The notes below the pieces were generated by a model. That model was not told the DNA's origin and did not search any database. It saw nothing but the letters and a program-made list of their open reading frames with translations. A stretch of DNA of 64,000 nucleotides. Origin: Strongylocentrotus purpuratus. Its lineage: Eukaryota; Echinodermata; Echinoidea; Camarodonta; Strongylocentrotidae. The stretch lies in assembly GCF_000002235.5 (NCBI RefSeq), contig NW_022145609.1:34542630-34606629 (forward strand), given 5' to 3'. This document shows positions 1 to 10,122 of this stretch, one piece after another. Made by a program: the position numbers and the translations under genes. Within the stretch, counting starts at the first letter, position 1. Each line of letters begins with the position of its first letter.

Positions 1-258
1 TCTTTGCATGGTCATAAAATACAAAAAATGGTTATTGACAGTACATAATTTATTAAAACCATATTGAATCATAATAAGATTTGTTTGTATTCAAGACATA
101 TGTAGATGATGTACTTTTGTTTTATTTTACTATCGCAGATCACCTCTTGTTTTTGTCAGAATCTTTTTCTTCTTCTTATTTCTTTCTTTCAGATTTTTGT
201 GAGCTCGCTAACTCAATTATAACGATGTACTTTTGTTTTGTTTATTATTTTTTTGCAG
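1..258. other. AT-rich intron sequence left of the first visible exon
   Basis: No coding frame or repeat is recognised here. The stretch ends in a T-rich tract and TTTTTTTGCAG, a good splice acceptor for the exon that starts at 259, so it is best read as the end of an intron whose upstream exon lies outside the window. Confidence 0.5.
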
Positions 259-500
259 CATGCACTGTCTTTCTCTGTGATTTTCACAGAGAACAAGCAT
301 GGACACGATGGGTCCGGAAGATAGAAAATGGTGTTGCTTCGTGCAAGTAGAAAGTGCTCTCCATGCTGAGAAGATGTGCCCATGCCACTGAGCCATCAGA
401 GTACAATGCTGCATTGGAATACCTCAAGGCTTCTAAAGAATGGCAGGAAAACCCAAAACTACAGAAGTGGTTCACCAAACAGTGGATTCCACATTCTAAG
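259..500 (+). CDS. Exon 1 of visible gene: MULE transposase, HxxxH-side block
   Basis: The frame reads TVFLCDFHREQAWTRWV, then an in-frame TAG (348-350), then VLSMLRRCAHATEPSEYNAA and a Trp-rich end WFTKQWIPHSK. The CDFHREQAW block matches the region after the second catalytic Asp in metazoan MULE transposases, where Cys-Asp-x-His is followed by a helix with Trp residues. The acceptor is TTTTGCAG at 251-258 and the donor is AAG|GTAAAG after 500. The exon carries two bases from the previous codon and ends in phase 0. The TAG could be a changed CAG or AAG codon. The first two catalytic Asp residues must lie upstream, outside the window. Confidence 0.75.
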
Positions 501-519
501 GTAAAGCCCCAGTCCCATA

Positions 520-1260
520 TAAAGCCGGACCAGCACGGACGAGCACGGACCACTCCGGACCAATCCTGGACCATGGTCTGGGGTGATCCGGGATGGTCCG
601 GGATGTTTTGTTCAAAAAATCGCAACCGCCGACCCTCTCCCCGGACCCAACACAGTACCACTACGGACCGCCCCGGACCGTCCGGGCATAGCCCCGGCAG
701 CAGTACAGATCATTCCAGACCCAGCACGGAGCCGCCACGGACCGTCCCGGACCACCCCGGTGCCAACACGGTGCCAACACGGATGACACCGGACCATCCC
801 GGTGCCAACACAAATCATCCCGGAACGCCCCGGTGCCAACACGGATCGCCCCGGCAGAGCCCCGGATCATCCAGGGTGATCCGTGTCGCCACTGTGCTGG
901 GTCCGGGATCATCCGTAGGGGCGCCGGGGTGATCCGGGGTCAATAACTCACTCCCGGACTGCCACGGATCAACACGGACCGCCCCGGCCCCACTACGGAT
1001 GACCCCGGACCCTGCACGGTGGCTACACGGATCACCCCGGATCAAACTATTGTCCCGGACCGTCCCGGACCACCCCGGCAGTTTTTGACCGTCAAAAACA
1101 TCCGGGGTCGACTCCTGGACCGCCCAGGACCATCCAGGACCATCCAGGACCATCCAGGACCACCCCGGTGCCAACACGTTGTCAACACGGACCGAATCCC
1201 GGATCACCCCGGATGGGGTCCGGGATGGTCTGGGACGGTCCAGGACGTATATGGGACTGT
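520..1260. repeat. GC-rich minisatellite built on CCGGACCA / CCGGTGCCAACACGGATC
   Basis: About 740 bases consist of short, imperfect, reshuffled words such as ACGGACC, CCCGGACCACCC, GGTGCCAACACGGATC and their complements. It begins about 20 bases after the exon 1 donor. It creates long, biased open frames on both strands (Pro/Arg/Thr-rich or Gly/Trp-rich) that have no domain and are not genes. Orientation flips around 870-950 and again near 1210, so the array can fold on itself. Confidence 0.85.
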
Positions 1261-1464
1261 AGCTTAAGAAAGAAGCAGTGTCTGTCCTTCTATGAGACTT
1301 TTGCCACACAGTTTCATTCTATCTTTTAAAAACTGGTGGTGCCCAGTTTCAAACTGGAATATTGTGGAATGTGATATGTTCCATTATTAACTGTATCAGA
1401 CATCTGAGCAGGGCAATTTTTGAATGTTATTGCCCTCAAGGTTTGATGGATAAGCCAACAAAAT

Positions 1465-1672
1465 TACAATATTTTAGCCCGCTCAGAAAAGTCAATGGGA
1501 TTTTGTGTGTAATTTGCCGGTCAATATGGTTATACAGTAAACCAATGAACAAATATTTTAGCCCGCTCAGAAAAGTCAATGGGATTTGTGTGTAATTTGC
1601 CGGTCAATATGATTATACAGTAAACCAATGAAAAAATATTTTAGCCCGCTCTGAAAAGTCAATGGCAAAATG
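1465..1672 (+). repeat. Tandem repeat, unit about 83 bp, 2.5 copies
   Basis: The words ATATTTTAGCCCGCTCAGAA, AGTCAATGGGATTT, AATTTGCCGGTCAATATG and TTATACAGTAAACCAATGA recur in the same order starting near 1468, 1552 and 1633. The third copy breaks off after AAGTCAATGG. Copies differ by only a few bases, so the duplication is fairly recent. Confidence 0.85.
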
Positions 1673-1985
1673 CGTGTTAAACTAATGAGCAATATTATAG
1701 AGCCAGTTGTAATTTACATCGCGCATCAGCTACTGTAATTTACATCGCGCATCGTGTATAAGAAAATGACCACTTTGCGCAAACTCTATTGTGACGTAAC
1801 AATCACACCCTAGGCAAACTGTTTGCAGTGTATCGAAAATCTGTCAAACACTGAATGAACAATGCTGGTTTGACAATGTTTTTGCAACTTCTAATGCTAG
1901 GAAACCCTGTGTAGCCTACATAATTTAAGAGTATAAGATAGTAAGAGTTTCTTGTTTGCTCTAGATGTCTGATGTGGTTAATAAT

Positions 1986-2092
1986 AGTAATATTGACTGC
2001 CTAATTCAGGGCAATACGACTTGTCATACATCACCCTCACCTTCGGTTCGAGCGATATATGTCGTATTGCCCAGAAGGCAGTCAATATTACT
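1986..2092. repeat. Inverted repeat (hairpin), arms about 33 bp
   Basis: The left arm starts AGTAATATTGACTGCC and ends GGGCAATACGAC. The right arm starts GTCGTATTGCCC and ends GGCAGTCAATATTACT. Only the central few bases of the arms differ. The loop is about 42 bases. It may be a small foldback element or a solo end pair of a TIR transposon. Confidence 0.8.
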
Positions 2093-2470
2093 TAAGTATT
2101 ACGTTTTTAATCACATTACTCAAACCAATACATGTAATATCTATTTTAATGCCTCCACCAACTTAAGATTGTACTGAAGAAATAATGTTTTGAGCTTGTC
2201 CGTCCATCATTCTTTTTGTTCACAAGATATATTGAGAACCATGTCTGAGGTAAAAACTGCAAATCGGTGCTAGTATGTATCATCATATATATAGGAAGAC
2301 GATCTTACTGTAATTTCACAAGTAGTTCACAGGCCTAAAATCACAGTGGGTTGTAAAGAATGCATGAAATTATTTTGTCCCATTGGATACATGAAAGTAA
2401 AATCATCAATAATATATTTATTTCTTGAACAAAGACAACAAATTGATTATACATCCGTTTTATATTTCAG

Positions 2471-2643
2471 CGCTGGGTATGGGGCAACCGTTGCAACAAA
2501 GGAGTTCAGGTCAACACCAACAACGGACTGGAGAGGCAGAATGGGATATTCAAATATTCCTTCTTGGAAAAGAAGAACTACACCAGTATTTCTGGAATGA
2601 TTTCTATTCTCATTTTGGAATACCTGCCTAACAGCATGTGCAG
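2471..2643 (+). CDS. Exon 2: MULE transposase, TNN..E.QN block
   Basis: In phase with exon 1, it reads RWVWGNRC, then VNTNNGLERQNGIFKYSFLE, then ISGMISILILEYLPNSMCR. The TNNGLERQN segment matches the conserved TNN-x-x-Glu-x-x-N block of MULE transposases, in which the Glu is the third acidic catalytic residue. The acceptor is TATATTTCAG and the donor is CAG|GTAAGG. The exon has 57 codons plus two bases and no stop. Confidence 0.75.
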
Positions 2644-2882
2644 GTAAGGTATACAAACAGAAAAAAACTAAGAGAGAATATAAAATAAATTTGAAAATCT
2701 TAGACCTAAAGTGACTGCTACTTTTTAGGGGTGTTGATAAGGAAATGAAGCTGGAGGGGAGCAGAGCATATGGAGCAGTGGAAATCATGCTAAAGATCTA
2801 ATTGGCTTCAAAACAACTACATTGTAAATCTTTTGCCCTCCCTATTGTGAATGGGTTAAACTCTCGAAAGTACGATCTTATT

Positions 2883-3188
2883 GGCCCGTATTCTGAACTC
2901 TGGTTTAACTTAATTAATTAGTTAAGTATGTACTAAGATTATGGGAAGCCAAAAATGTCAAAAATGTATGTTTCTTACATTTGCTGGGCTCTTTTCTCAT
3001 GCTTTAATGATGAATAAAACTATTGTAGTTATCATTCCAATACAGTTTTTAATAGTTTGAGTGCCAAATGTGCTGAAAATTTGAACATCTACGTACTGTT
3101 ACAGTTTTGTATCACTTTTGGCTACCCATTGTTAAACCACGGATTTAGACCACAGTTTACATTAAACTGGAGTTCAGAATATGGATCA
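2883..3188. mobile_element. MITE with about 25-bp TIRs (GGCCCGTATTCTGAACTC)
   Basis: The left end GGCCCGTATTCTGAACTCTG is mirrored at the right end by AAACTGGAGTTCAGAATATG, leaving about 305 bases between the outer ends. A related GGCCCGTATTCTGAAATC end occurs at about 22661. No transposase frame is present, so this is a non-autonomous copy. The target duplication is unclear. Confidence 0.65.
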
Positions 3189-3200
3189 ATATGTCTAAAT

Positions 3201-3352
3201 ACAGTAAAACCTGTCTTAGTGGCCACCTTTCTATAAATGCCACATGTCTATAGTGGCCATGCATTTTGTCTCCCAAGAAATGTGTGGTATTTAACCCGTC
3301 TTTATACAGTGGCCACATTTAGTGGTCTCAATGTCTTTATAGACAGGTAGTT
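3201..3352. repeat. Short repeat with CCTGTCTTAGTGGCCAC ends
   Basis: AAAACCTGTCTTAGTGGCC at the left and CTTTATAGACAGGT at the right are partly complementary, and GTGGCCA words recur three times between them. It could be a small TIR element or a degenerate repeat. No frame is present. Confidence 0.4.
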
Positions 3353-3639
3353 AACATTTATTACTGTTTATTTATTAATTTACTGATATTAGTCTTGTTT
3401 TAGTATATAGGGTGACTCCATGATCACTGGTTACTGATGAACACTCGCTGGGTCCTACAACATAAATACAAAATGTGAAACTTATTGATGTAAATAATTA
3501 ACTGAAACTAGAATTCAGAATGACTTGTACAAATTAATGAAAAAGACGTTTTAATATTTTAATATGTCAACTGCAATCGGATTTTGGGGTAACACACATT
3601 TTCCAGATATCCAGTCTGAGTGATCTTGGGTATAGTATT

Positions 3640-4795
3640 ACATATTAAGCTAATAGTTTATGATTTTAGGCTCAAAGGTCATGCTGAACAAGATCCCGGA
3701 AAGTTTTGTTACAGTTTGTGATGACCAGATCAGCCCCACAACTAAATGCCGGAACCTTGGTGTTGTCATCGACTCGAACTTGACTCTAAATCATCATGTA
3801 TCTCACACATGCAAAGCCATTAGATTCCAACTCCGCAATCTTTCGCACATCCGAAGATTCCTGACACTTAGGCTTCTGAAACCATGGTTTATTCCCTCAT
3901 CTCTTCTCGCTCAGACTTTTGCAATTCTCTTCTGATACATCTTCCTGACTACCAGCTGCAATGCCTCCAACAACTCCAGAACTCCGCGGCCAGACTTGTA
4001 ACGCTCACTAAAGGCACCACTCACATCTCACCCATCATTCAGGCACTGCACTGGCTTCCTGTCCGCCAACGCATCATCTTCAAAGTCATTCTTCTCGTCA
4101 AGCACTTCACTGCACTGCACCCTCATACATACAAGACCTAGTTCACCTCTACGAACCACCACGACGACTCCGCTCTGCTCACACCCAACTTCTTTGCATC
4201 CCACGTTCACGGCACTCCTGGGGAAGGCGTTCATTTTCAAGTTCTGGCCCTGAACTGTGGAACTCACTCCCTCCTCACCTCCGTAATGAGAACTCCTACT
4301 CACAGTTCAAGTCTTTGTTAAAAACGTTTCTGTTCTCAACATATTAGTTTGTTTAATTATGTCCAGGGCTTGAATTAATCCAAGGCCACCAAGGCCATGG
4401 CCGTGAATGCCCCTTTGATTGGCCTCAATGCCCCTCTCATTGGCCTTGGAGATTTTTTGTGCCCTTTCCAATTCTTCCTATTTGTTCTGCAATATAGGAA
4501 TGTGCCCTACAGAAAAGTGGCCTTGCCCTAAAAATATTGAAATATAAGGCCTGTATAATGTCTTACATTGTACTACCCTTATATAACTTGATTTACTGTA
4601 ATATGCTTTGTATTGTATTATTGTATTATTGCAAATTATGTCCTGAAGTATGTTAAACTGTAACTTATGTGTATTTTACTTTCTTTCTTGAATTCTTGCC
4701 CACAATTATACAACTTCCACAAAACTGCGCCAGGAGTGTCATTTTTGACAGACATGGCGCATTATAAATGTTCACTATTATTATTATTATAATAA
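3640..4795 (+). mobile_element. 5'-truncated L2/CR1-type LINE: RT C-terminus and 3' tail
   Basis: Reading frames over 3660-4346 give the typical C-terminal reverse transcriptase region of L2/CR1 LINEs: TKCRNLGVVIDSNLTL, SLISSRSDFCNSLL, QLQNSAARLVT, IIQALHWLPVRQRIIFKV and SSSGPELWNSLPPHLRN, ending near 4346. At least two frameshifts separate the pieces, near 3870 and 4125. The 3' UTR ends in GGCGCATTATAAATG followed by an (ATT)n tail, as usual for this group. A segment from about 4366 to 4550 rich in GGCCTTG and GCCC words looks like a secondary insertion. The polymerase core is missing, so the copy is dead. Confidence 0.8.
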
Positions 4796-5459
4796 GCTGT
4801 AGTTGTAATATAGCATTAATTGTTATTAATGAATTATATTTTCACACTTCCATGTCAAAGCAAAATATTGATAACCTCTTTGCTGTATTTTCCAACTTGT
4901 TATGGTTAATAGCAGGAGTTAACTCACATAGGACATTTGCAATTGATTTCAATAGCAACTATGTAAATAAGAGATAGAAGACTGCAAACTTGCGATTGGT
5001 TGGAGGACTTGCGATTGATTTGGACCAATCGTAACTCTTTATAAGATGGGGTCATGGATATGATGTGGGTTTAGGGCTGTGTTAAAATAAAGTAATGTTC
5101 AGTAGATATTGACCTTGCTAAGAATATTTCTTGCAAGCAAAGTTGAGCCAAACATCCATACTATGGAGGAAAAAACAATTAATCACCTAGAGCAATAATA
5201 TCTCTTTCATGTTATGGGATACTATAAGTGCTTTGAAAAGGTACATGTATATGCAATCAAAGAGATACCGGTGGCTAGAAAATACTCCCAAAATAAGCAA
5301 TTTCATCAGTAATTTGGAAGACTAGATATTTTCCAGTATTTACTAGTATTTCCTCTAAACCGGGTAGGAATCTTAGATACTTAATTTATAAAACGATCGT
5401 AAATTGCCAACCTATGTAGAAATATGATTAATTCAAATCCGATATGTTTGCTTCCCCAG

Positions 5460-5637
5460 ATATATCAGAGAAGATCTGACAGCAATCGACTCACTGGGAA
5501 GGACATATGATGATGCCATCCCACCCTATCTGCAGAATCGTCCATCCTATTTCATCCGTCATTGCATGAGGAAAATTGAGATGGCAGGGACGCTAACAAA
5601 GGATGATGTCATAAGAAAATCAGAGCACTGCTTCCAG
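5460..5637 (+). CDS. Exon 3: MULE transposase C-terminal helical region
   Basis: The exon completes the Arg codon split at 2643 and reads YIREDLTAIDSLGRTYDDAI, then PPYLQNRPSYFIRHCMRKI and a Lys/Asp-rich end DDVIRKSEHCFQ. It has no stop and ends in phase 0 at CAG|GTAGCA. The segment sits between the transposase block and the SWIM finger, where MULE proteins carry a variable helical stretch. Phase agreement with both neighbours supports the model. Confidence 0.75.
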
Positions 5638-6203
5638 GTAGCATATTACTTCTCATTTTAATTCTAATCAGTTGACCACTTAAAGGGATTGTCCACCCTG
5701 AGATCAAATTGATTTGAATTAATAAATAGAGTAAAATTAAACAATCAAAATATTGATAATGTTATCAAATTTGGATGAATTATAGAAATTTACAGCATTT
5801 TGAAGTTTGCATTGTTTCATAAAACTGCGAAACGAAGCTGTGTCCAAATGAGTGGGCAGGTAATGTCATAAACCCACCTTTTCTTTTGTATTTTATTATG
5901 TGAAATTACAAATATTTATATTTTCTATGTGTATACGTGGTTTGGGTCGATAAGCACATATGACTGATGCATACGCTTAAATAAAATATATACGCTGCAC
6001 ATATACGCTTAAAACAAACCATGAAGGACTTCACTACCCTATGTTAATATAAACCGTCTTTGTAAATTTGGACCATAAGTTGTCTATTCAATTAGATATG
6101 CATCAATTTTGATAGGTATTTAGAGGAACTGGTACAGACAGAGGAATATCTAGATCAAGTACCTTATAGTATTCACATTTTACCAACAAAATATCTTATA
6201 CAG
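5638..6203. other. Intron 3, with one end of a TTAAAGGG-type repeat
   Basis: From about 5680 the sequence TTAAAGGGATTGTCCACCC resembles one end of the TTAA-bounded elements found elsewhere in the window, such as 27018 and 61468. A matching right end is not seen before the acceptor. The intron ends in a tract closing with TTATACAG. Confidence 0.5.
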
Positions 6204-6832
6204 GTGAAAAGTGAGACGACATGGCCAAGAACTTCATACAATGTTCATCTTCAGACTGAGAATGGCATTCCCAAGTGTGAATGCTGGGACTGGCGTTGGA
6301 CTCATCTCCCTTGCAAACACATGTTTGCCGTGTTGGAGCTACTTCCAGGGACAACTTGGTCTGCTCTACCCGAGAAGTTTCGCAACTCTCCACTCTACAC
6401 CTTGGACACAGAAGTTTGCGGTTTTCTTGAGGTGCCTGCCGACTAAGGTATAGACTTGGGAGACCATCAGCCCGATCAATTAGACCAGCCAGCTGATGAC
6501 ACTATGTTGGAGGAACTTCCAAAACGAGGCCATTTGCCCTCTGCGAAAAAGCAATTGGCCCTTAACTTACTTGAGTTCAGATGATGTACTAAACATGATG
6601 GACGACAAGTTGGGCCTGCTCCTAATAATCGTGCAAATGAAGCTCCGGAATGAAAGTGGCTTAGTTGAGGACCGACCTAAGAACACAGCATCAAAGAAAA
6701 GGAGCCAGCCATCACCCTCGAATCTTCCACTGAGGAAGAAAAAGAAGATAGCCAGAGTAGGAGCTGCTGCAGAGAGACTCCAAACAAATAAGGAGCTCAT
6801 AACCAAGGCTGTAGAAAACAAATCCTCACAAG
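6204..6832 (+). CDS. Exon 4: SWIM zinc finger, then acidic and basic linker (one stop, one frameshift)
   Basis: The exon opens VKSETTWPRTSYNVHLQ and holds the SWIM finger CECWDWRWTHLPCKHMFAVL, that is CxC-x9-CxH, with all four metal ligands present. SWIM fingers bind DNA or protein and are typical of MULE transposases. After LEVPAD an in-frame TAA (6444-6446) occurs. The same frame then stays open as an acidic stretch with DQLDQPADDTMLEELPKRG. Coding resumes one frame over as LTYLSSDDVLNMMDDKLG, then SGLVEDRPKN, a basic LPLRKKKKIARV (possible nuclear signal) and an end in phase 1 at CAAG|GTAAGT. The exon length (629) is one base off what the phases need, which agrees with a one-base insertion or two-base loss between 6447 and about 6580. 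Confidence 0.75.
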
Positions 6833-7288
6833 GTAAGTTGAGATTTTCTCCTCGTTATTCACACCTCCGCAAAATCTTATATGATGCAGGGACTTCTCTC
6901 GAAAGAAATTGGAGCAAGATCAAAAAATAATGTAAGATAAAATAAGGTAAGATAATATATATTTTCGGGCTGACATGCAAAGACAAAAGGTCACGTGACT
7001 TTGTAACTATACGTCCGATTTTCTAAGAAATTGTTTTAAAAGATGCGTAAGACCCGAAAGAAAGAAGTCATGAAAGGAAAATTTTATATCTGCCGCGGTT
7101 TCGGAGTAGTCGCAAAATTATTACGGGGGGGGGGGGGGTCAAATTGACCCCCCCCCCCCCCCAGTTAACATAGGGTTAAGCTAAAGGTTGTCTAAATTTA
7201 TCTATGTTACAATGAAACACTACTTTAATACCTACTACACTGTCATTTTTTATATTGTCCTTTGTTATGTTTATTGTTTATTATACAG
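6833..7288. other. Intron 4, containing the right end of a poly-G piggyBac-like repeat
   Basis: Most of this intron is the repeat at 6955-7179. The remainder is an AT-rich tract ending in TTATACAG. Confidence 0.6.
6955..7179. mobile_element. Partial copy of the poly-G/poly-C TTAA element (right end)
   Basis: It matches 16370-16584 closely: TTTTCGGGCTGACATGCAAA, AAGGTCACGTGAC, TTTTAAAAGATGCGTAAGAC, ATCTGCCGCGGTTT, then a G run, TCAAATTGACC, a C run and the end CATAGGGTTAA. The left part of the element is missing here. The paired G and C runs form a perfect G/C hairpin next to the terminus. Confidence 0.75.
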
Positions 7289-7378
7289 TCAAACAGAGAC
7301 TGCGACAAGCAACCCTGAAGGAGTGTAAGACTAAACGGGTTAGATTTGCTGATGAATGCACCAAGAAAGCAGCTGCAG
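7289..7378 (+). CDS. Exon 5: basic linker with KRVRFADE motif
   Basis: With the G carried from exon 4, the exon reads VKQRLRQATLKECKTKRV, then RFADECTKKAAA, and ends in phase 1 at GCAG|GTACAT. KRVRFADE fits the protein phosphatase 1 docking motif [K/R]-V-x-F with basic residues before and acidic residues after it. Whether it binds PP1 is inference. The exon is short, fully open and phase-consistent on both sides. Confidence 0.65.
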
Positions 7379-7491
7379 GTACATTTTCCTACAGCATTAA
7401 CATTTTTGCAATGTAGAAGGTTCTGTTATGGTTATAACAACTGAAATTATGTCATTCTTTCATTTATATATATAGTGACTATATGATTTAT

Positions 7492-7563
7492 ATGATTTAC
7501 TGCACAGCACAGTAATGATGAACTGTGACTATCACAGTTCATCATTGCTGTGCAGTAAATCAT
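7492..7563. repeat. Near-perfect short hairpin
   Basis: ATGATTTACTGCACAGCA at the left pairs with TGCTGTGCAGTAAATCAT at the right, and ATGATGAACTGTGA pairs with TCACAGTTCATCAT around a three-base loop. The left arm has five extra bases (CAGTA). The 32-bp pairing is long enough for a stable RNA hairpin if transcribed within the intron. Confidence 0.85.
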
Positions 7564-8044
7564 AATTCCTTTGAATAGTGTACAGCTTAATCCAAGTCAA
7601 TGCGCCAGAAGATGTTTGAGATTGGGGGGGGGGGGGGGGGGGGAGGGGGCAAACATTCCAGGGGGCTCACCTTTTCTGAAAGTCTAAAACTTACCTTGCA
7701 TTTGAAATCACACTTTGGTCATTTGTGCTTCCTGTTCTGTAAATCACAAAGTTCATCATGAAGGATCGATGCAAAACAGCGATCCATGTATTTTTGTTAT
7801 TTTAAGGAGCACGGTCAAAGAGGAAGAGTCATGTCCAATGCAAATTACTATCGCCATTGCTTTTGGTGATATTCAAATTGTCAAATGTAGGTCCAAATTG
7901 ATGGACGTTTTCAATATCGATGATAACAAATTGTGCTGTCGAACTTAGTTTTTGCAAGAAGTTAGAAGTATTCATCTCAGTTAATCACAGAGGTTATCCA
8001 AGAAGATGTTAATTATCAGCATTTTAATTGTATTCTTCTTCCCT

Positions 8045-8790
8045 TTAACCCTTACTGTACTGGGCTATTTTGAGCACCTCACTGACTAAGGGGGGGGGGG
8101 GTTGGGGGCCTGGGAGGTCCCCCTCTATGATCTCGGCCGTCGAATGTCAGATGAACACGAAAATGTGTATGTTTGTAGATATTTACGTAAGGAACAAGAT
8201 GGTATAATTAGTTTTTCACCTAATATGTAAATCTTTGTCGTTATAGCCTAATTAATTATGCAAAATGAAAATTTTATGCATTTTACAGAAAACTCTACAT
8301 ATTTGTCTGTAGACTTGTGAAGAATCTTGAAAATGTGTTGAATAAATGTTTCCTTCATCTCAAATTCATGAGGTTTCAATATTTTTATGATATTTGAAAA
8401 TGCATAGGTTAATTTGCATAAATCATGAATATGCATTCAAAATTCATCATTTTATTTTCTTATGTATTTTATTGTTTTATATTTCTTATTATATCTATTG
8501 TTTTAGTTCTAATGTATTCTTTTGTTCTGGAATACATCAAGTTACTTTGAGTAACATATAAAAGAAATTTGATATCATTTCATATCTCCCACTTTGGAAG
8601 AAATACATCTGAACCTGTATTCACATTTCTGCTTGTACATGAATATATTATAGCAGTTTTTTTGATGACATGCGCATACTAATTGTTATGTAACACCTTA
8701 CAGGTATATCCGATTTCGACAAAAATGGTATCGAAATGTGCGTAAGACTTGAGGGAAAAAGTCATGAAGTCATGAAATGTGGGACAACCT
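8045..8790. mobile_element. Diverged copy of the poly-G TTAA element
   Basis: It begins TTAACCCTTACTGTACTGGG, close to the left end at 15803 (TTAATCCTATTTTAACTGGG). It continues with a G run, ATCTCGGCCGT and ATTTGCATAAATCATGAAT, and near 8700-8780 has ATATCCGATTTCGAC and GTGCGTAAGAC, as in the other copies. The poly-C terminus is missing or too diverged to place. Confidence 0.6.
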
Positions 8791-8985
8791 GATGTAGCCC
8801 TGTACTGTGTTGTATTACTTTTAGGGGTTGTTTATGTTATTGTTAAAATGAAACATTCTTGAAACCAAGACTTGGATATATAACACAACACATATAGACT
8901 GATATTTCAAATTGAACGAAAACTTCTTTTATTTGGAACTACCGGTACATAAATTTAATATGTTTGTCCTTTCTAATTGAAACAG

Positions 8986-9227
8986 AATCATACAGGCCAC
9001 AAAGCACCACTCCCTCCATGATTGCTGGTGTTTCCAATCAGCAACAACAGAAATCACCCCTATTTCCCAATGGATCAGTCCCTCCCATCCTAAAGAAAAA
9101 CAAGGACTCGCTAACCAGAGCACAGCCTCTCGGGGGTGTGCAACGTCTTGATGTGAAGGACATGAAAACCAAGCAATCTCTTGGAGAGAATGTTCCAGTT
9201 ATAATGTCAGCAAGGCAGAATAACCAG
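8986..9227 (+). CDS. Exon 6: low-complexity Ser/Gln/Lys linker
   Basis: The exon reads ESYRPQSTTPSMIAGV, SNQQQQKSPLFPNGSVPPIL, KKNKDSLTRAQPLGGVQRL and ends ENVPVIMSARQNNQ in phase 0 before CAG|GTTTGT. It has no stop across 80 codons and its entry phase matches exon 5. No domain is recognised. It looks like a disordered linker between the SWIM finger and the protease. Confidence 0.65.
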
Positions 9228-9830
9228 GTTTGTTGACTTATCAAATATACCTTCATTTTCCAGGAGTTCTTACACATTTGGCAGATTTGTTCTTATTTTA
9301 TCAAATGAGTACTTGATTATAACTGGAGTACAGTTCAGAGAATATTTAAGTTCTGAGCATCATTGTTTGATCAATCTTTTAGTATTTTGCTTGCATTTTA
9401 TCCTGACTGTTTTACAGGACATTTATACATTTGCCATCCATTGCTTTTATATCCTTTCCCTTTTTAAATTTCAATATATTTTCCTATGTATCATGAGATA
9501 GGTTCCAATTATATCCCGTTCTTTGTTAGTTCTATACAAACTTTTGCTGTTTATAAGCTAGATTTTTCATCTTTTCTGTCTTTCCCAATGTACCTTTTTA
9601 ATTTTCTCTCCCTCTTTAAGAATTGTGATAAATGTTCATGTTTATCATGAAGTAGATTTTATTGTACCCTATGACGTCAAGAATAATTTGCTGATGTTTC
9701 AAAGCTAGATGTGCGATATTATTCTTTTCTATACCTTGATATAGGCATCAACTACATTATCTCATCATAAAGTAAATATAGAGTAATTGTGAATAGTATT
9801 ATATCTCTTGTACTGTTTACTTCCATACAG
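9228..9830. other. Intron 6, AT-rich
   Basis: It runs from GTTTGT to CTTCCATACAG. No repeat, frame or RNA gene was recognised in these 603 bases. Confidence 0.5.
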
Positions 9831-10122
9831 GGAGGTCCTCATCTCAGTAACACCACAATCAAGGACCATCTCCCCAGCCGCCCTCCCTCTGCCCAATCTC
9901 AGCAATCTACCCAGAGGACACAGCCATACCCCCAGCCACACCCCCAGGCACACCCCCAGCCACACCCCCAGTCACAACCCCAGTCACAACCCCAGCAGCA
10001 GCATCTCAGACAATCAACACCCCATCCACCCCAGCAGATGGTAGCGGGCAGGGAAGGGGACAGCAGGGTTAAGGAGAAGAAACGAGGCCTTGGCAGGTCT
10101 CTCAGTGTCAAACATCCATGAG
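9831..10122 (+). CDS. Exon 7: Pro/Gln/His-rich linker
   Basis: The exon starts GGPHLSNTTIKDHLPSRPPS and contains the repetitive run PYPQPHPQAHPQPHPQSQPQ. It ends with a basic stretch VKEKKRGLGRSLSVKHP. An in-frame TGA (10119-10121) lies two bases before the donor GAG|GTAGGA. A CGA-to-TGA change would explain it. The phase (one base carried) matches exon 8, so the exon border itself appears conserved. The short DNA repeat CCACACCCCCAG underlies the peptide repeat and probably expands by slippage. Confidence 0.65.

Larger units (their letters stand above)
501..2470. other. Intron 1: minisatellite, 83-bp tandem repeat, hairpin
   Basis: This 1.97-kb intron starts with a GTAAAG donor and ends with TATATTTCAG. 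The annotated repeats at 520-1260, 1465-1672 and 1986-2092 fill about half of it. Short repeats of TGTAATTTACATCGCGCATC lie near 1705-1755. No coding sequence is seen in the remainder. Confidence 0.6.
2644..5459. other. Intron 2: MITE, L2/CR1 LINE tail and other repeats
   Basis: This 2.8-kb intron runs from GTAAGG to CTTCCCCAG. It contains the TIR element at 2883-3188, a GTGGCCAC-rich repeat at 3201-3352 and the LINE 3' end at 3640-4795. The rest (about 4800-5459) is AT-rich and unrecognised. Confidence 0.6.
7379..8985. other. Intron 5: perfect hairpin, G20 run and a poly-G repeat copy
   Basis: It contains the hairpin at 7492-7563, a run of 20 G at 7624-7643 and the repeat at 8045-8790. The remainder is AT-rich and has no recognisable coding sequence. 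It ends with AATTGAAACAG. Confidence 0.6.

Noticed and set aside
354-1309. Long open frames over the minisatellite on both strands (Pro/Thr/Arg-rich and Gly/Trp-rich)
   Set aside because: They arise from the repeated GC-rich words. Only the first part of the + frame, up to 500, is coding, and it ends at a splice donor.
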